This document shows, piece by piece, positions 1-5,717 of a stretch of DNA of 8,982 bases; position 1 is the first letter of the stretch; every line of letters starts with the position of its first letter. The notes beneath the pieces were generated by a model that saw nothing but the letters and a program-made list of their open reading frames with translations, did no database searches and was not told the DNA's origin. The stretch is taken from positions 1 to 8,982 of the forward strand of contig JABFVJ010000309.1 in assembly GCA_013362835.1 (NCBI GenBank). The letters are read 5' to 3'. Source of the DNA: Nonomuraea sp. (GTDB lineage: Bacteria > Actinomycetota > Actinomycetes > Streptosporangiales > Streptosporangiaceae). Both the position numbers and the translations under genes were made by a program.

Positions 1-22
1 TTCGGGGCTGGCATGATGGGGG

Positions 23-36
23 CATTTCCTGAAATG
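23..36. promoter_or_regulatory. Inverted repeat upstream of the Gfo/Idh/MocA gene, possible operator
   Basis: The sequence CATTTC-CT-GAAATG is a perfect inverted repeat with 6-bp arms and a 2-bp spacer. It ends about 25 bases before the GTG start at 61 and just upstream of that gene's ribosome binding site. It is AT-rich in a very GC-rich setting, which favours a protein-binding site. It does not resemble the CGGTC-NN-GACCG palindromes further down the window, so a different regulator would be involved. It could be chance. No promoter hexamers can be assigned because the window starts here. Confidence 0.35.
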
Positions 37-60
37 TCATGCCTCATTGAAGGGGGCGCT

Positions 61-954
61 GTGCGTATCGCGCTTGCCGGGCTTGCCACCAGCCATCCGT
101 ACACCGATGCCCGCACCCTGAGCCGGCACGCCCGGCTGGTCGTGTGGGAGCCGGATCCCGAGCGGTTGCGGCGGTTCGCCGAGGAGCATCCTGAGGCCGA
201 GGTGGCGGGGAGCCTCGACGAGGTGCTGGCGGGGGAGCTGGACGGGGTCGTGCTGACCGTGCCCAATCCGCGGGTGCCCGAGGCGTTCGCGCGGGTGCTG
301 GAGACCGGCGTGCCGTGTTTCGTGAACAAGCCCGCCGCGGCCACCAGGGCGCAGCTCGACGCGTTGCGCCGGTTGCCGGTGCACGAGCGGGTGATGTCGG
401 GGTCGGTGCTGCGGTTCGCGCCCGCGTTCGCCGGGTTCCGGGCCGACCCGGACGACGTGCTCGCCGTGCGTGCCACCGTGCGGCACGACGTGGGCCTGTG
501 GGCCGACGGGTACAACGCCTGGCAGGACACGCCGGGCGAGGGCGGCGGCACGATGGTGACGATGGGCGTCCACGGCGTGGAGCTCCTGGTGGCCCTCCTG
601 GGGCCGGACGTACGGCTGGTGGGGGCGGCGGGGGCCAGGCGGCGCTACCGGACGCTCAGGTCCGAGGACACCGGCGTGATGGCGCTCCAGTGGGCGAACG
701 GGATCACCGGGACGGTCGAGATCGTCGGGGTGTCCGAGGGCGAGTCGTACACGGTGACGCTGCACGGGCGGGACGGCAGCGAGTCGGTCGTGATCGAGGG
801 CGGCCCGGACCCGGTCCACGGCCTCGGTTACGCGGGGACGGTCGAGGCGTTCCTCGACATGGCGGGCGGCAAGCCGAGCCCGGTGCCGTGGGCGGAGACC
901 ATGGCGATCCTGGAGATCCTGGTCTCGGCGCGCGAAGCGGCCACCGTGGCCTGA
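61..954 (+). CDS. Gfo/Idh/MocA family NAD(P)-dependent oxidoreductase
   Basis: The 297-residue product is a probable cytoplasmic NAD(P)-dependent dehydrogenase of the Gfo/Idh/MocA family, whose members oxidise or reduce hydroxyls of sugars, inositols and related compounds. The N-terminus (MRIALAGLATSHPYTDA) starts the Rossmann fold, but the usual GxGxxG is reduced to GLATSH. The EKP motif appears as VNKPAAAT with the conserved lysine at residue 90. The GGGTMVTMGVHGVELL stretch (about 161-176) matches the family's substrate-site segment, with His171 at the catalytic-histidine position. At 297 residues it is shorter than the usual 330-380. I chose GTG at 61 because GAAGGGGG (49-56) lies just upstream and the Rossmann strand begins at once; in-frame ATGs at 13, 16 and 34 lack this support. 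It is separated from the next gene by 143 bases and a promoter, so it is probably a different transcription unit. The substrate is unknown. Confidence 0.85.
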   Translation: MRIALAGLATSHPYTDARTLSRHARLVVWEPDPERLRRFAEEHPEAEVAGSLDEVLAGELDGVVLTVPNPRVPEAFARVLETGVPCFVNKPAAATRAQLDALRRLPVHERVMSGSVLRFAPAFAGFRADPDDVLAVRATVRHDVGLWADGYNAWQDTPGEGGGTMVTMGVHGVELLVALLGPDVRLVGAAGARRRYRTLRSEDTGVMALQWANGITGTVEIVGVSEGESYTVTLHGRDGSESVVIEGGPDPVHGLGYAGTVEAFLDMAGGKPSPVPWAETMAILEILVSAREAATVA

Positions 955-988
955 GGACCGCGCGCGAAGCGGCTGCCGTGGGGTGAGG
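928..988 (+). repeat. Imperfect tandem duplication of the gene's 3' end
   Basis: Bases 928-956 and 960-988 match at 25 of 29 positions with an offset of 32 bases. The first copy covers the last codons and the TGA stop of the oxidoreductase gene. The second copy follows directly and carries its own TGA, but in another frame because 32 is not a multiple of three. This looks like an old local tandem duplication across the stop codon. No function is evident. Confidence 0.6.
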
Positions 989-1034
989 GGTGGCCGCGTG
1001 GGCGCGCTGGCGGGGGTCGAGGGGCGTCGTACCG

Positions 1035-1064
1035 TTGACAGGGGAAGACTGCGCCGGTTACGGT
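1035..1064 (+). promoter_or_regulatory. Sigma70-type promoter for the SDR/DapA-family gene pair
   Basis: A perfect -35 hexamer TTGACA (1035-1040) is followed after 18 bases by TACGGT (1059-1064), which fits the TAnnnT pattern of actinobacterial -10 elements. Transcription would start near 1070-1072, leaving a short leader that holds the AGAGGAG ribosome binding site (1086-1092). The -10 lies inside the left arm of the palindrome at 1058-1075, as expected for repression by steric block. Confidence 0.6.
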
Positions 1065-1075
1065 CTGGACCGTAA
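1058..1075. promoter_or_regulatory. Operator 1, perfect 18-bp palindrome
   Basis: TTACGGTC-TG-GACCGTAA is a perfect inverted repeat with 8-bp arms and a 2-bp spacer. It overlaps the -10 element and the predicted transcription start of the SDR gene. Its core CGGTC-NN-GACCG recurs at 4431-4448 and 5680-5697, each time in front of another gene of this locus. It is inferred to be the binding site of a dimeric repressor, most simply the regulator encoded at 3211-4410. Confidence 0.75.
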
Positions 1076-1097
1076 ATAGCGGAACAGAGGAGACCGG

Positions 1098-2105
1098 GTG
1101 CGGACGACAGCGGAACTCGAGGAGCGGCTGGCGCGGCCGAGCGCCGGCCTGGTCGAGGATCTGGGCAGGCTCGACGGCGACATCATGATCCTGGGCGCCG
1201 GCGGCAAGCTCGGCCCCAGCCTGGTCCGGCTCGCGCTGAACGCGACACGCGGCGACCGGCGGGTCATCGCCGTGTCCCGCTTCTCCGAACCCGGCCTCGC
1301 CCGGGCGCTCACCGACGACGGCGCCACGGTCGTGGCCGCCGACGTCGCCGACGAGCGGGCGCTGCGCGACCTGCCGGAGGCGCCCAACGTCGTCTTCCTG
1401 GTCGGCGCCAAGTTCGGCACCCAGGGCCGCGAGCACGCCACCTGGTTCACCAACACGTACCTGCCCGGCCGGGTCGCCGACCGGTTCCGCGACAGCAGGA
1501 TCGCGGCCCTGTCCACCGGCAACGTCTACCCGCTCGTCCCCGTCACGAGCGGCGGCAGCACCGAGGACTCGCCGGTCGGCCCGGTCGGCGACTACGCGAT
1601 GAGCTGCCTCGGCAGGGAACGCGTGCTGACGCACTTCTCCGAGACGTACGGCACCCCGCTCGCCCTGATCAGGCTCAACTACGCCGTCGAGCTCCGCTAC
1701 GGCGTGCTGGTCGACCTGGCGCAGAAGGTCCTGGCGGGCGAGCCGGTCGACCTCACCACCGGCCAGGCCAACGTCGTCTGGCAGGGGTACGCCAACGAGG
1801 TCACCCTGCGCGCGCTGACGCTCGCCGCCGCGCCGCCGTACGTGCTCAACGTCACCGGACCGGAGCTGATCTCCGTACGGCAGGCCGCGCGGGCACTCGG
1901 CGAGCTGCTGGGCAAGGAGCCGGTGTTCACCGGCGAGGAGGCCCCGACGGCGCTGCTGTCGAACGCCGGCCGCTGCCACCGCCTGTTCGGCTATCCCGAG
2001 CTGACGCCCGCCGAGCTCATCGAGCACACCGCCCGGTGGGTCGCCGACGGCGGGCCGCTGCTCGGCAAGCCCACGAAGTTCGAGCGCCGCGACGGACGGT
2101 TCTGA
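1098..2105 (+). CDS. Atypical extended SDR, NAD-dependent epimerase/dehydratase family
   Basis: The 335-residue product is a soluble Rossmann-fold protein of the NAD-dependent epimerase/dehydratase (extended SDR) group. The cofactor loop is ILGAGGKLGPS, with GxxGxxG at residues 33-39. The core continues with VVFLVGAKFGT (98-108) and a serine/threonine strand ALSTGNVYPL (137-146). Tyr166 in GDYAMSCLGRE sits where the catalytic YxxxK is expected, but the lysine position is Cys170. It may therefore use altered chemistry or another catalytic residue. GTG at 1098 is the start because AGAGGAG (1086-1092) lies 5 bases upstream. A stretch of about 27 residues precedes the Rossmann strand. The gene follows operator 1 and its promoter. 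The DapA-family gene begins 35 bases after its stop, so the two are probably co-transcribed and act in one pathway. The reaction and substrate are unknown. Confidence 0.8.
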   Translation: MRTTAELEERLARPSAGLVEDLGRLDGDIMILGAGGKLGPSLVRLALNATRGDRRVIAVSRFSEPGLARALTDDGATVVAADVADERALRDLPEAPNVVFLVGAKFGTQGREHATWFTNTYLPGRVADRFRDSRIAALSTGNVYPLVPVTSGGSTEDSPVGPVGDYAMSCLGRERVLTHFSETYGTPLALIRLNYAVELRYGVLVDLAQKVLAGEPVDLTTGQANVVWQGYANEVTLRALTLAAAPPYVLNVTGPELISVRQAARALGELLGKEPVFTGEEAPTALLSNAGRCHRLFGYPELTPAELIEHTARWVADGGPLLGKPTKFERRDGRF

Positions 2106-2140
2106 CCGGCGTGCCAGACCTAGGACAAGGGGGATCCCAC

Positions 2141-3196
2141 GTGCTCAGCACGGTTCAGGAGGCGCAGACCTCCGCAGGCGACCTGTTCAGGCGCGGGCTG
2201 GTGATCCCGGCCCACCCGCTCGCCCTCACCCAGGACAGGAAGCTGGACGAGCGCCGCCAGCGGGCGCTGACCCGCTACTACGTCGAGGCGGGCGCGGGCG
2301 GCCTGGCGGTGGGCGTGCACACGACGCAGTTCGCCATCCACGGGACCGACCTGCTGCCGCCCGTGCTGGAGCTGGCCGCGCGCACCGCCGGGGAGTCCGG
2401 GCGGGACGTCGTGCTGGTGGCCGGGGCGACCGGGCCCACGGCGCAGGCGGTGGCGGAGGCCGAGCTCGCCCGGTCGCTCGGGTATCACATGGTGCTGCTC
2501 AGCCCGTACCGGGAGCTGGACGAGGCGGCGCTGATCGAGCGGGCCAGGGCCGTGGGCGAGGTGCTGCCGGTGATCGGCTTCTACCTGCAGCCGGCGGTCG
2601 GCGGGAAGCCGCTGTCACGAGACTTCTGGACGCGGCTCGCCGCGATCGAGTCCGTGGTGGGGATCAAGGTCGCGCCGTTCGACCGGTACCGCACGCTCGA
2701 CGTGCTGCACGGCGTCGTACGCGCGGGACGGGCCGGCGAGGTCGCGCTCTACACCGGCAACGACGACCACATCCTGGCCGATCTCATCACCACCCACCGG
2801 GTCGTGGTGGACGGGCGCGAGGTGGAGGTCGAGTTCGTCGGCGGGCTGCTCGGCCAGTGGGCCGTGTGGGTACGCCGGGCCGTCGAGCTGCTGGAGGAGG
2901 CCACCCGCGCCCGCGCGGGCGACGACGTCGCGGTACGCCGCCTGCTCTCCCTGGACGGCCACCTCACCGACGCCAACGCCGCCATCTTCGACTCGGCGAA
3001 CGCCTTCCACGGCTGCATCCCCGGCATCCACGAGGTGCTGCGGCGCCAGGGCCTGCTGGCGGGCCGGTGGTGCCTGGACCCGGCCGAGGACCTGTCGCCC
3101 GGTCAGCTCGCCGAGATCGACCGCATCTGGGCCGCCTACCCGTGGCTGCGCGACGACGACTTCGTCGCCGACGGCCTCGCGAGGTGGCTGTCCTGA
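2141..3196 (+). CDS. DapA-superfamily (dihydrodipicolinate synthase-like) lyase/aldolase
   Basis: The 351-residue product belongs to the DHDPS/N-acetylneuraminate lyase TIM-barrel superfamily, class I lyases that act through a lysine Schiff base, usually on a 2-keto acid. The probable Schiff-base lysine is Lys176 in SVVGIKVAPF. Tyr148 in GFYLQP matches the catalytic tyrosine segment. The substrate-carboxylate loop (GTTGE in DHDPS) appears as GVHTTQF (58-64). The protein is about 50 residues longer than typical DHDPS, with a C-terminal helical part containing an FHGCIPGIHEVLRRQGLL stretch (about 289-306). These changes argue against lysine biosynthesis and for a catabolic aldolase or dehydratase. 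The start is GTG at 2141 with AAGGGGG at 2127-2133; an in-frame GTG at 2111 lacks a comparable site. It follows the SDR gene by 35 bases and converges with the regulator gene. The substrate cannot be told. Confidence 0.82.
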   Translation: MLSTVQEAQTSAGDLFRRGLVIPAHPLALTQDRKLDERRQRALTRYYVEAGAGGLAVGVHTTQFAIHGTDLLPPVLELAARTAGESGRDVVLVAGATGPTAQAVAEAELARSLGYHMVLLSPYRELDEAALIERARAVGEVLPVIGFYLQPAVGGKPLSRDFWTRLAAIESVVGIKVAPFDRYRTLDVLHGVVRAGRAGEVALYTGNDDHILADLITTHRVVVDGREVEVEFVGGLLGQWAVWVRRAVELLEEATRARAGDDVAVRRLLSLDGHLTDANAAIFDSANAFHGCIPGIHEVLRRQGLLAGRWCLDPAEDLSPGQLAEIDRIWAAYPWLRDDDFVADGLARWLS

Positions 3197-3208
3197 GGCG
3201 GCCACCTC
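3181..3208. terminator. Hairpin between convergent genes, possible bidirectional terminator
   Basis: GAGGTGGC (3181-3188) is exactly complementary to GCCACCTC (3201-3208), giving an 8-bp GC-rich stem. The stem covers the last codons and stop of the DapA-family gene and ends 3 bases before the stop of the convergent regulator gene at 3211. The position suits a terminator serving both genes. No T-tract is visible on either side, which is common for actinomycete terminators but weakens the call. Confidence 0.45.
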
Positions 3209-3210
3209 CC

Positions 3211-4410
3211 TCAGAGGGTGAGGCGGTACAGCGTGAGCGGGCGGCCGCTGGAGCCGCTCGTCAGGTTGCCGGTACGCTCGGCCAGCCCCGCGAGCTCCAG
3301 CCGGTGCAGCATGCGGCGGGCGGTGCGCTGCTGGACGGCGAGGCGGTCGGCGATCTCGCGGGTGGTCAGCGGCTCGTCGCCGGCGGCGGCCCTGGCCTCC
3401 AGCAGCTTCTCCAGCGTGGGCACCGACAGCCCCACCCGGCGGGCGATGACCGACAGGTTCTGGGCGGCCGCCGGCGCGGTGGTCGCCGACTCCAGGACGA
3501 TGTCGGTGTCGGCGCGCAGCGACAGCACGGCCGCCACGTCGCCGATGCGCCGCGCGCGGGCCAGGGCGCGGCGGGCCAGGCTCTCGGCCTCGGCGGCGCT
3601 GCGGCCGAGGCCGAACCCGATGCGGACGACCTCGTTGTGGGCGGCCAGCCGGGCCAGCATGGGCAGCCCGGTGAAGCCGCCGGTGGCGTCGTGCAGCGGG
3701 CCGCGGGTGGTCACCAGCAGGTGGGTGCCGCCACGGAATGCCGCGAGGGTGCCGCCGAGCGCGGTCGCCTCGCGCAGCAGCCCCTCGTCGCCGGCCACCT
3801 CGATCAGGCCGAGCGCGATCTGGGCGTCCTCCTGCGCCTGCCCTTCGGCGGTGAGCAGGAGCTGGCGCAGCGCGACGCGTACGGAGTGGACCGAGGGGAC
3901 GAGGCGCAGGACGCGCATGTGGTCGCGCAGGGCCTCGTGGACGGAGCTGAGGCAGGTGATGACCGGGTGGTCGGGGCCCTTGCGGTGGAAGGCGACCGCC
4001 TGCTTGGAGGTCATCTCCGGGCGGTAGGGGAGCGTGCGCACGTCGCCGGCGGGCAGCCCGGTCTCGGCGAAGGTGGCGCTCACGTCGGCGGCCGACAGGG
4101 TGTCGACGGACAGGCGGGTGACGTCCTGGCCCTGGTGCTGGAGGCGGACGAGGGCGGTCAGGAGCGTCGCGCCCGAGTAGTCGACGAACGAGGCCGGGCG
4201 GGTGAGCGTGTCCCTCGACAGCATGTACGGGACGATCCCCGTGAACAGCCAGCCCTCGACGGCCGAGGCGTGCGCGTCGACCAGCGCGGGAGCCTGCGAC
4301 TCGTGGTCGTAGTCGAGCCGGAGCGTGCTGACGCCCGGCTGCTCCTCGCACAGGGCGGCGACGTCGTCGACCAGGTCGTGCGGGCCGACGACCCCGATGA
4401 GGATTCCCAC
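3211..4410 (-). CDS. Transcriptional regulator: Rossmann-like sensor, degenerate GGDEF-like domain, C-terminal winged helix
   Basis: The 399-residue product looks like a cytoplasmic ligand-responsive DNA-binding protein. The N-terminal region (about 1-150) opens with GILIGVVGPHDLVDD, a Rossmann-like strand-loop-helix, and has a GWLFTGIVPYMLS segment (53-65). The middle (about 160-290) resembles a GGDEF or GTP-cyclohydrolase-III-like fold: FRGGTHLLVTT (225-235) sits where FxGGDEF is expected, and RIGFGLGRSAAEAESLARRALARAR (263-287) matches the domain's end. The GGDEF acids are Thr229 and His230, so cyclase activity is unlikely. An HTH-like stretch occurs at 319-338, and a winged helix at about 347-399 (LTTREIADRLAVQQRTARRM, then a GRPLTLYRL wing). 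GTG at 4410 is chosen for the AGAGGGGG site 6 bases upstream; ATG at 4431 would overlap the operator. It is divergent from the aminotransferase gene and shares operator 2, so autoregulation is likely. No family name is assigned. Confidence 0.75.
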   Translation of the reverse strand: MGILIGVVGPHDLVDDVAALCEEQPGVSTLRLDYDHESQAPALVDAHASAVEGWLFTGIVPYMLSRDTLTRPASFVDYSGATLLTALVRLQHQGQDVTRLSVDTLSAADVSATFAETGLPAGDVRTLPYRPEMTSKQAVAFHRKGPDHPVITCLSSVHEALRDHMRVLRLVPSVHSVRVALRQLLLTAEGQAQEDAQIALGLIEVAGDEGLLREATALGGTLAAFRGGTHLLVTTRGPLHDATGGFTGLPMLARLAAHNEVVRIGFGLGRSAAEAESLARRALARARRIGDVAAVLSLRADTDIVLESATTAPAAAQNLSVIARRVGLSVPTLEKLLEARAAAGDEPLTTREIADRLAVQQRTARRMLHRLELAGLAERTGNLTSGSSGRPLTLYRLTL

Positions 4411-4430
4411 CCACGTCCCCCTCTCACTCA

Positions 4431-4448
4431 TTACGGTCAAGACCGCAA
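4431..4448. promoter_or_regulatory. Operator 2, near-perfect 18-bp palindrome in the divergent intergenic region
   Basis: TTACGGTC-AA-GACCGCAA differs from a perfect palindrome at one arm position and has the same left arm as operator 1. It lies in the 59-base gap between the regulator (start 4410, minus) and the aminotransferase (start 4470, plus), so one bound dimer could control both genes. It overlaps the minus-strand -10 element by one base and covers the predicted start of regulator transcription. Confidence 0.72.
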
Positions 4449-4453
4449 TCATA
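4448..4453 (-). promoter_or_regulatory. Candidate -10 element for the regulator gene
   Basis: On the minus strand these bases read TATGAT, close to the TATAAT consensus. Transcription would start near 4441, within operator 2, leaving a leader of about 30 bases before the GTG at 4410. No good -35 hexamer is seen at 16-19 bases upstream, so this is tentative. For the divergent plus-strand gene no clear -35/-10 pair was found, although TACGGT (4432-4437) repeats the -10 proposed at operator 1. Confidence 0.4.
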
Positions 4454-4469
4454 TCTCGGAAGGTGCCCG

Positions 4470-5615
4470 GTGAAGTTCCCGTCAATGGCAGAAGCGGACG
4501 GCCGCACCCTCGGCGACGAGGAGGTGGACGCCCTCGCGCGGGTCATCCGCTCGGGCATGCTCAACTCCGTCTGGGGGACCGAGGCGCGGGCACTGGAGAC
4601 CGAGATCGCCGAGCTGTACGGCTCCCGCCACGCGATCTCGTGCAGTTCCGGCACCGCGGCCCTCCATCTGTCGGTCGTGGCGGCCGCGCCGGATCCCGGG
4701 GACGAGATCATCACGACGCCGATCACGGACTTCGGGACCGTGGCCCCCATCTTGGCGCAGAACGCCGTTCCTGTCTTCGCCGACGTCGATCCGTCCGACG
4801 GCAATCTCGACCCTGACGCGGTGGCCGCCCTGATCGGGCCGCGGACCAGGGCCATCATGGCGGTGCACCTGTTCGGCGCCCCTGCCCGGATCGGCGAGCT
4901 GCGCGCGCTCGCCGACGCCCACGGCCTGGCCCTCATCGAGGACTGCGCCCAGGCGTGGCTGACCGAGCTGCCGGACGGCCGCCTGGCCGGGACGGCGGGC
5001 GACGTGGGCTGTCTCAGCCTGCAGCAGTGGAAGCACATCACCTGCGGCGACGGCGGGATCGTGCTCACCGGCGACGACGAGCGGGCGCGGCGGATGCGGC
5101 TGTTCGCCGACAAGGGCTGGGACCGCGCGGCCGGCCGCTCGCACGCCGCGTTCGGGCTCAACTACCGCATGACCGAGCTGCAGGCGGCCGTGGCGCGGGC
5201 GCAGCTCGCCAAGCTGCCCGGCGTGGTCGCCGCGCGCCGGCGTACCGCGGGGGAGCTGCTGGCGGCCCTGCGCGGGCTGCCGGACCTCGTGCCGCCGCGT
5301 CCCGAGGGGCACGCCTGGTGGTTGTTCCCGATCGTGTGCCCGCGCGGCGACGCCCGCGAGCGTGCCGCGCACCTGGCCGCCGCCGGGATCCCGGCCAGGG
5401 CCGGATACCTCGCCGAGCCGCTGAACCACGCGCCGGTGTGGCAGGGGCCCGTCTACGGGACCTCGCGCTTTCCCCTGGACGGGTACGTCCCCGCCCCCTG
5501 CCCGCGCGCGGAGCGCCTGGTGGCCGAGACCCTGCTCGTCATCGACTGGAACGAGCACTACACCGGCGCCCACGTCGAGCTGATCGCCGAGACCATGGCC
5601 GAGTTCCGGCCGTGA
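4470..5615 (+). CDS. DegT/DnrJ/EryC1/StrS family PLP-dependent aminotransferase
   Basis: The 381-residue product is a fold-type I, PLP-dependent sugar aminotransferase of normal length. SSGTAALHL (59-67) is the phosphate-binding loop. IEDCAQAW (156-163) supplies Asp158, which contacts the pyridine nitrogen, and Gln161. Lys188 in SLQQWKHITCGDGG is the Schiff-base lysine, so the protein should be a true aminotransferase and not a PMP-dependent dehydratase, where this residue is His. LNYRMTELQAAVARAQL (230-246) is the conserved segment after the active site. Family members usually interconvert keto- and amino-sugars, often in antibiotic or surface-sugar synthesis. Next to a sugar importer and DapA-family lyases, a catabolic role such as deamination of an amino-sugar or aminocyclitol is plausible but inferred. 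GTG at 4470 is supported by GGAAGG (4458-4463). The gene is divergent from the regulator and sits downstream of operator 2. Confidence 0.88.
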   Translation: MKFPSMAEADGRTLGDEEVDALARVIRSGMLNSVWGTEARALETEIAELYGSRHAISCSSGTAALHLSVVAAAPDPGDEIITTPITDFGTVAPILAQNAVPVFADVDPSDGNLDPDAVAALIGPRTRAIMAVHLFGAPARIGELRALADAHGLALIEDCAQAWLTELPDGRLAGTAGDVGCLSLQQWKHITCGDGGIVLTGDDERARRMRLFADKGWDRAAGRSHAAFGLNYRMTELQAAVARAQLAKLPGVVAARRRTAGELLAALRGLPDLVPPRPEGHAWWLFPIVCPRGDARERAAHLAAAGIPARAGYLAEPLNHAPVWQGPVYGTSRFPLDGYVPAPCPRAERLVAETLLVIDWNEHYTGAHVELIAETMAEFRP

Positions 5616-5652
5616 CCGCGGCCTGGTCCTCGTTACGTTCATGTATCAGGCA

Positions 5653-5681
5653 TTGACCCGGCAGGAGGCCGTCACTAGGTT
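5653..5681 (+). promoter_or_regulatory. Sigma70-type promoter for the ABC importer operon
   Basis: TTGACC (5653-5658) and TAGGTT (5676-5681, fitting TAnnnT) are separated by 17 bases. The predicted transcription start, near 5688, lies inside operator 3. The 102-base gap after the aminotransferase gene together with this promoter indicates that the importer can be transcribed independently of it. Confidence 0.55.
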
Positions 5682-5697
5682 TCGGTCAGGACCGGTA
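5680..5697. promoter_or_regulatory. Operator 3, degenerate copy of the palindrome at the importer promoter
   Basis: TTTCGGTC-AG-GACCGGTA keeps the full 12-bp core CGGTC-NN-GACCG found in operators 1 and 2, with mismatches only in the outer A/T positions. It begins in the -10 element and covers the predicted transcription start of the binding-protein gene. Its weaker symmetry suggests lower affinity, which is an inference. Confidence 0.65.
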
Positions 5698-5717
5698 TTA
5701 GTCGAAAGGAAACGCCG

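Noticed and set aside
23..36. Inverted repeat considered as a fourth copy of the shared operator
   Set aside because: It lacks the CGGTC-NN-GACCG core entirely; only the 2-bp spacing is similar.
969..997. Possible terminator hairpin GCGGC…GCCGC after the first oxidoreductase gene
   Set aside because: The arms are only 5 bp with a 19-base loop and no T-tract, which is expected by chance in DNA this GC-rich.
828..2027. A 399-codon open frame on the minus strand opposite the SDR gene
   Set aside because: Its composition is low in hydrophobic core patterns and has no motifs. The plus-strand SDR has a clear cofactor loop and ribosome binding site.
2615..4414. A 599-codon open frame on the minus strand overlapping the lyase and regulator genes
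   Set aside because: It is rich in Arg, Pro, Gly and His, as expected of an out-of-phase reading of GC-rich coding DNA, and shows no recognisable domain. The overlapping plus-strand lyase and the other minus-strand frame have clear family motifs.
4431..4485. Upstream ATG starts (4485, 4431) for the regulator
   Set aside because: They would place coding sequence over the operator and the -10 element and lack ribosome binding sites. GTG at 4410 has a strong one at correct spacing and starts right at the Rossmann strand.
4470..5615. Aminotransferase as evidence of an antibiotic-sugar biosynthetic cluster
   Set aside because: No nucleotidyltransferase, dehydratase of the RmlB type, glycosyltransferase or other biosynthetic gene is in the window. 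The importer and lyases point to catabolism, though biosynthesis outside the window cannot be excluded.
4482..5642. A 386-codon open frame on the minus strand opposite the aminotransferase
   Set aside because: It is a GC-driven shadow of the aminotransferase gene, which carries all its catalytic motifs.
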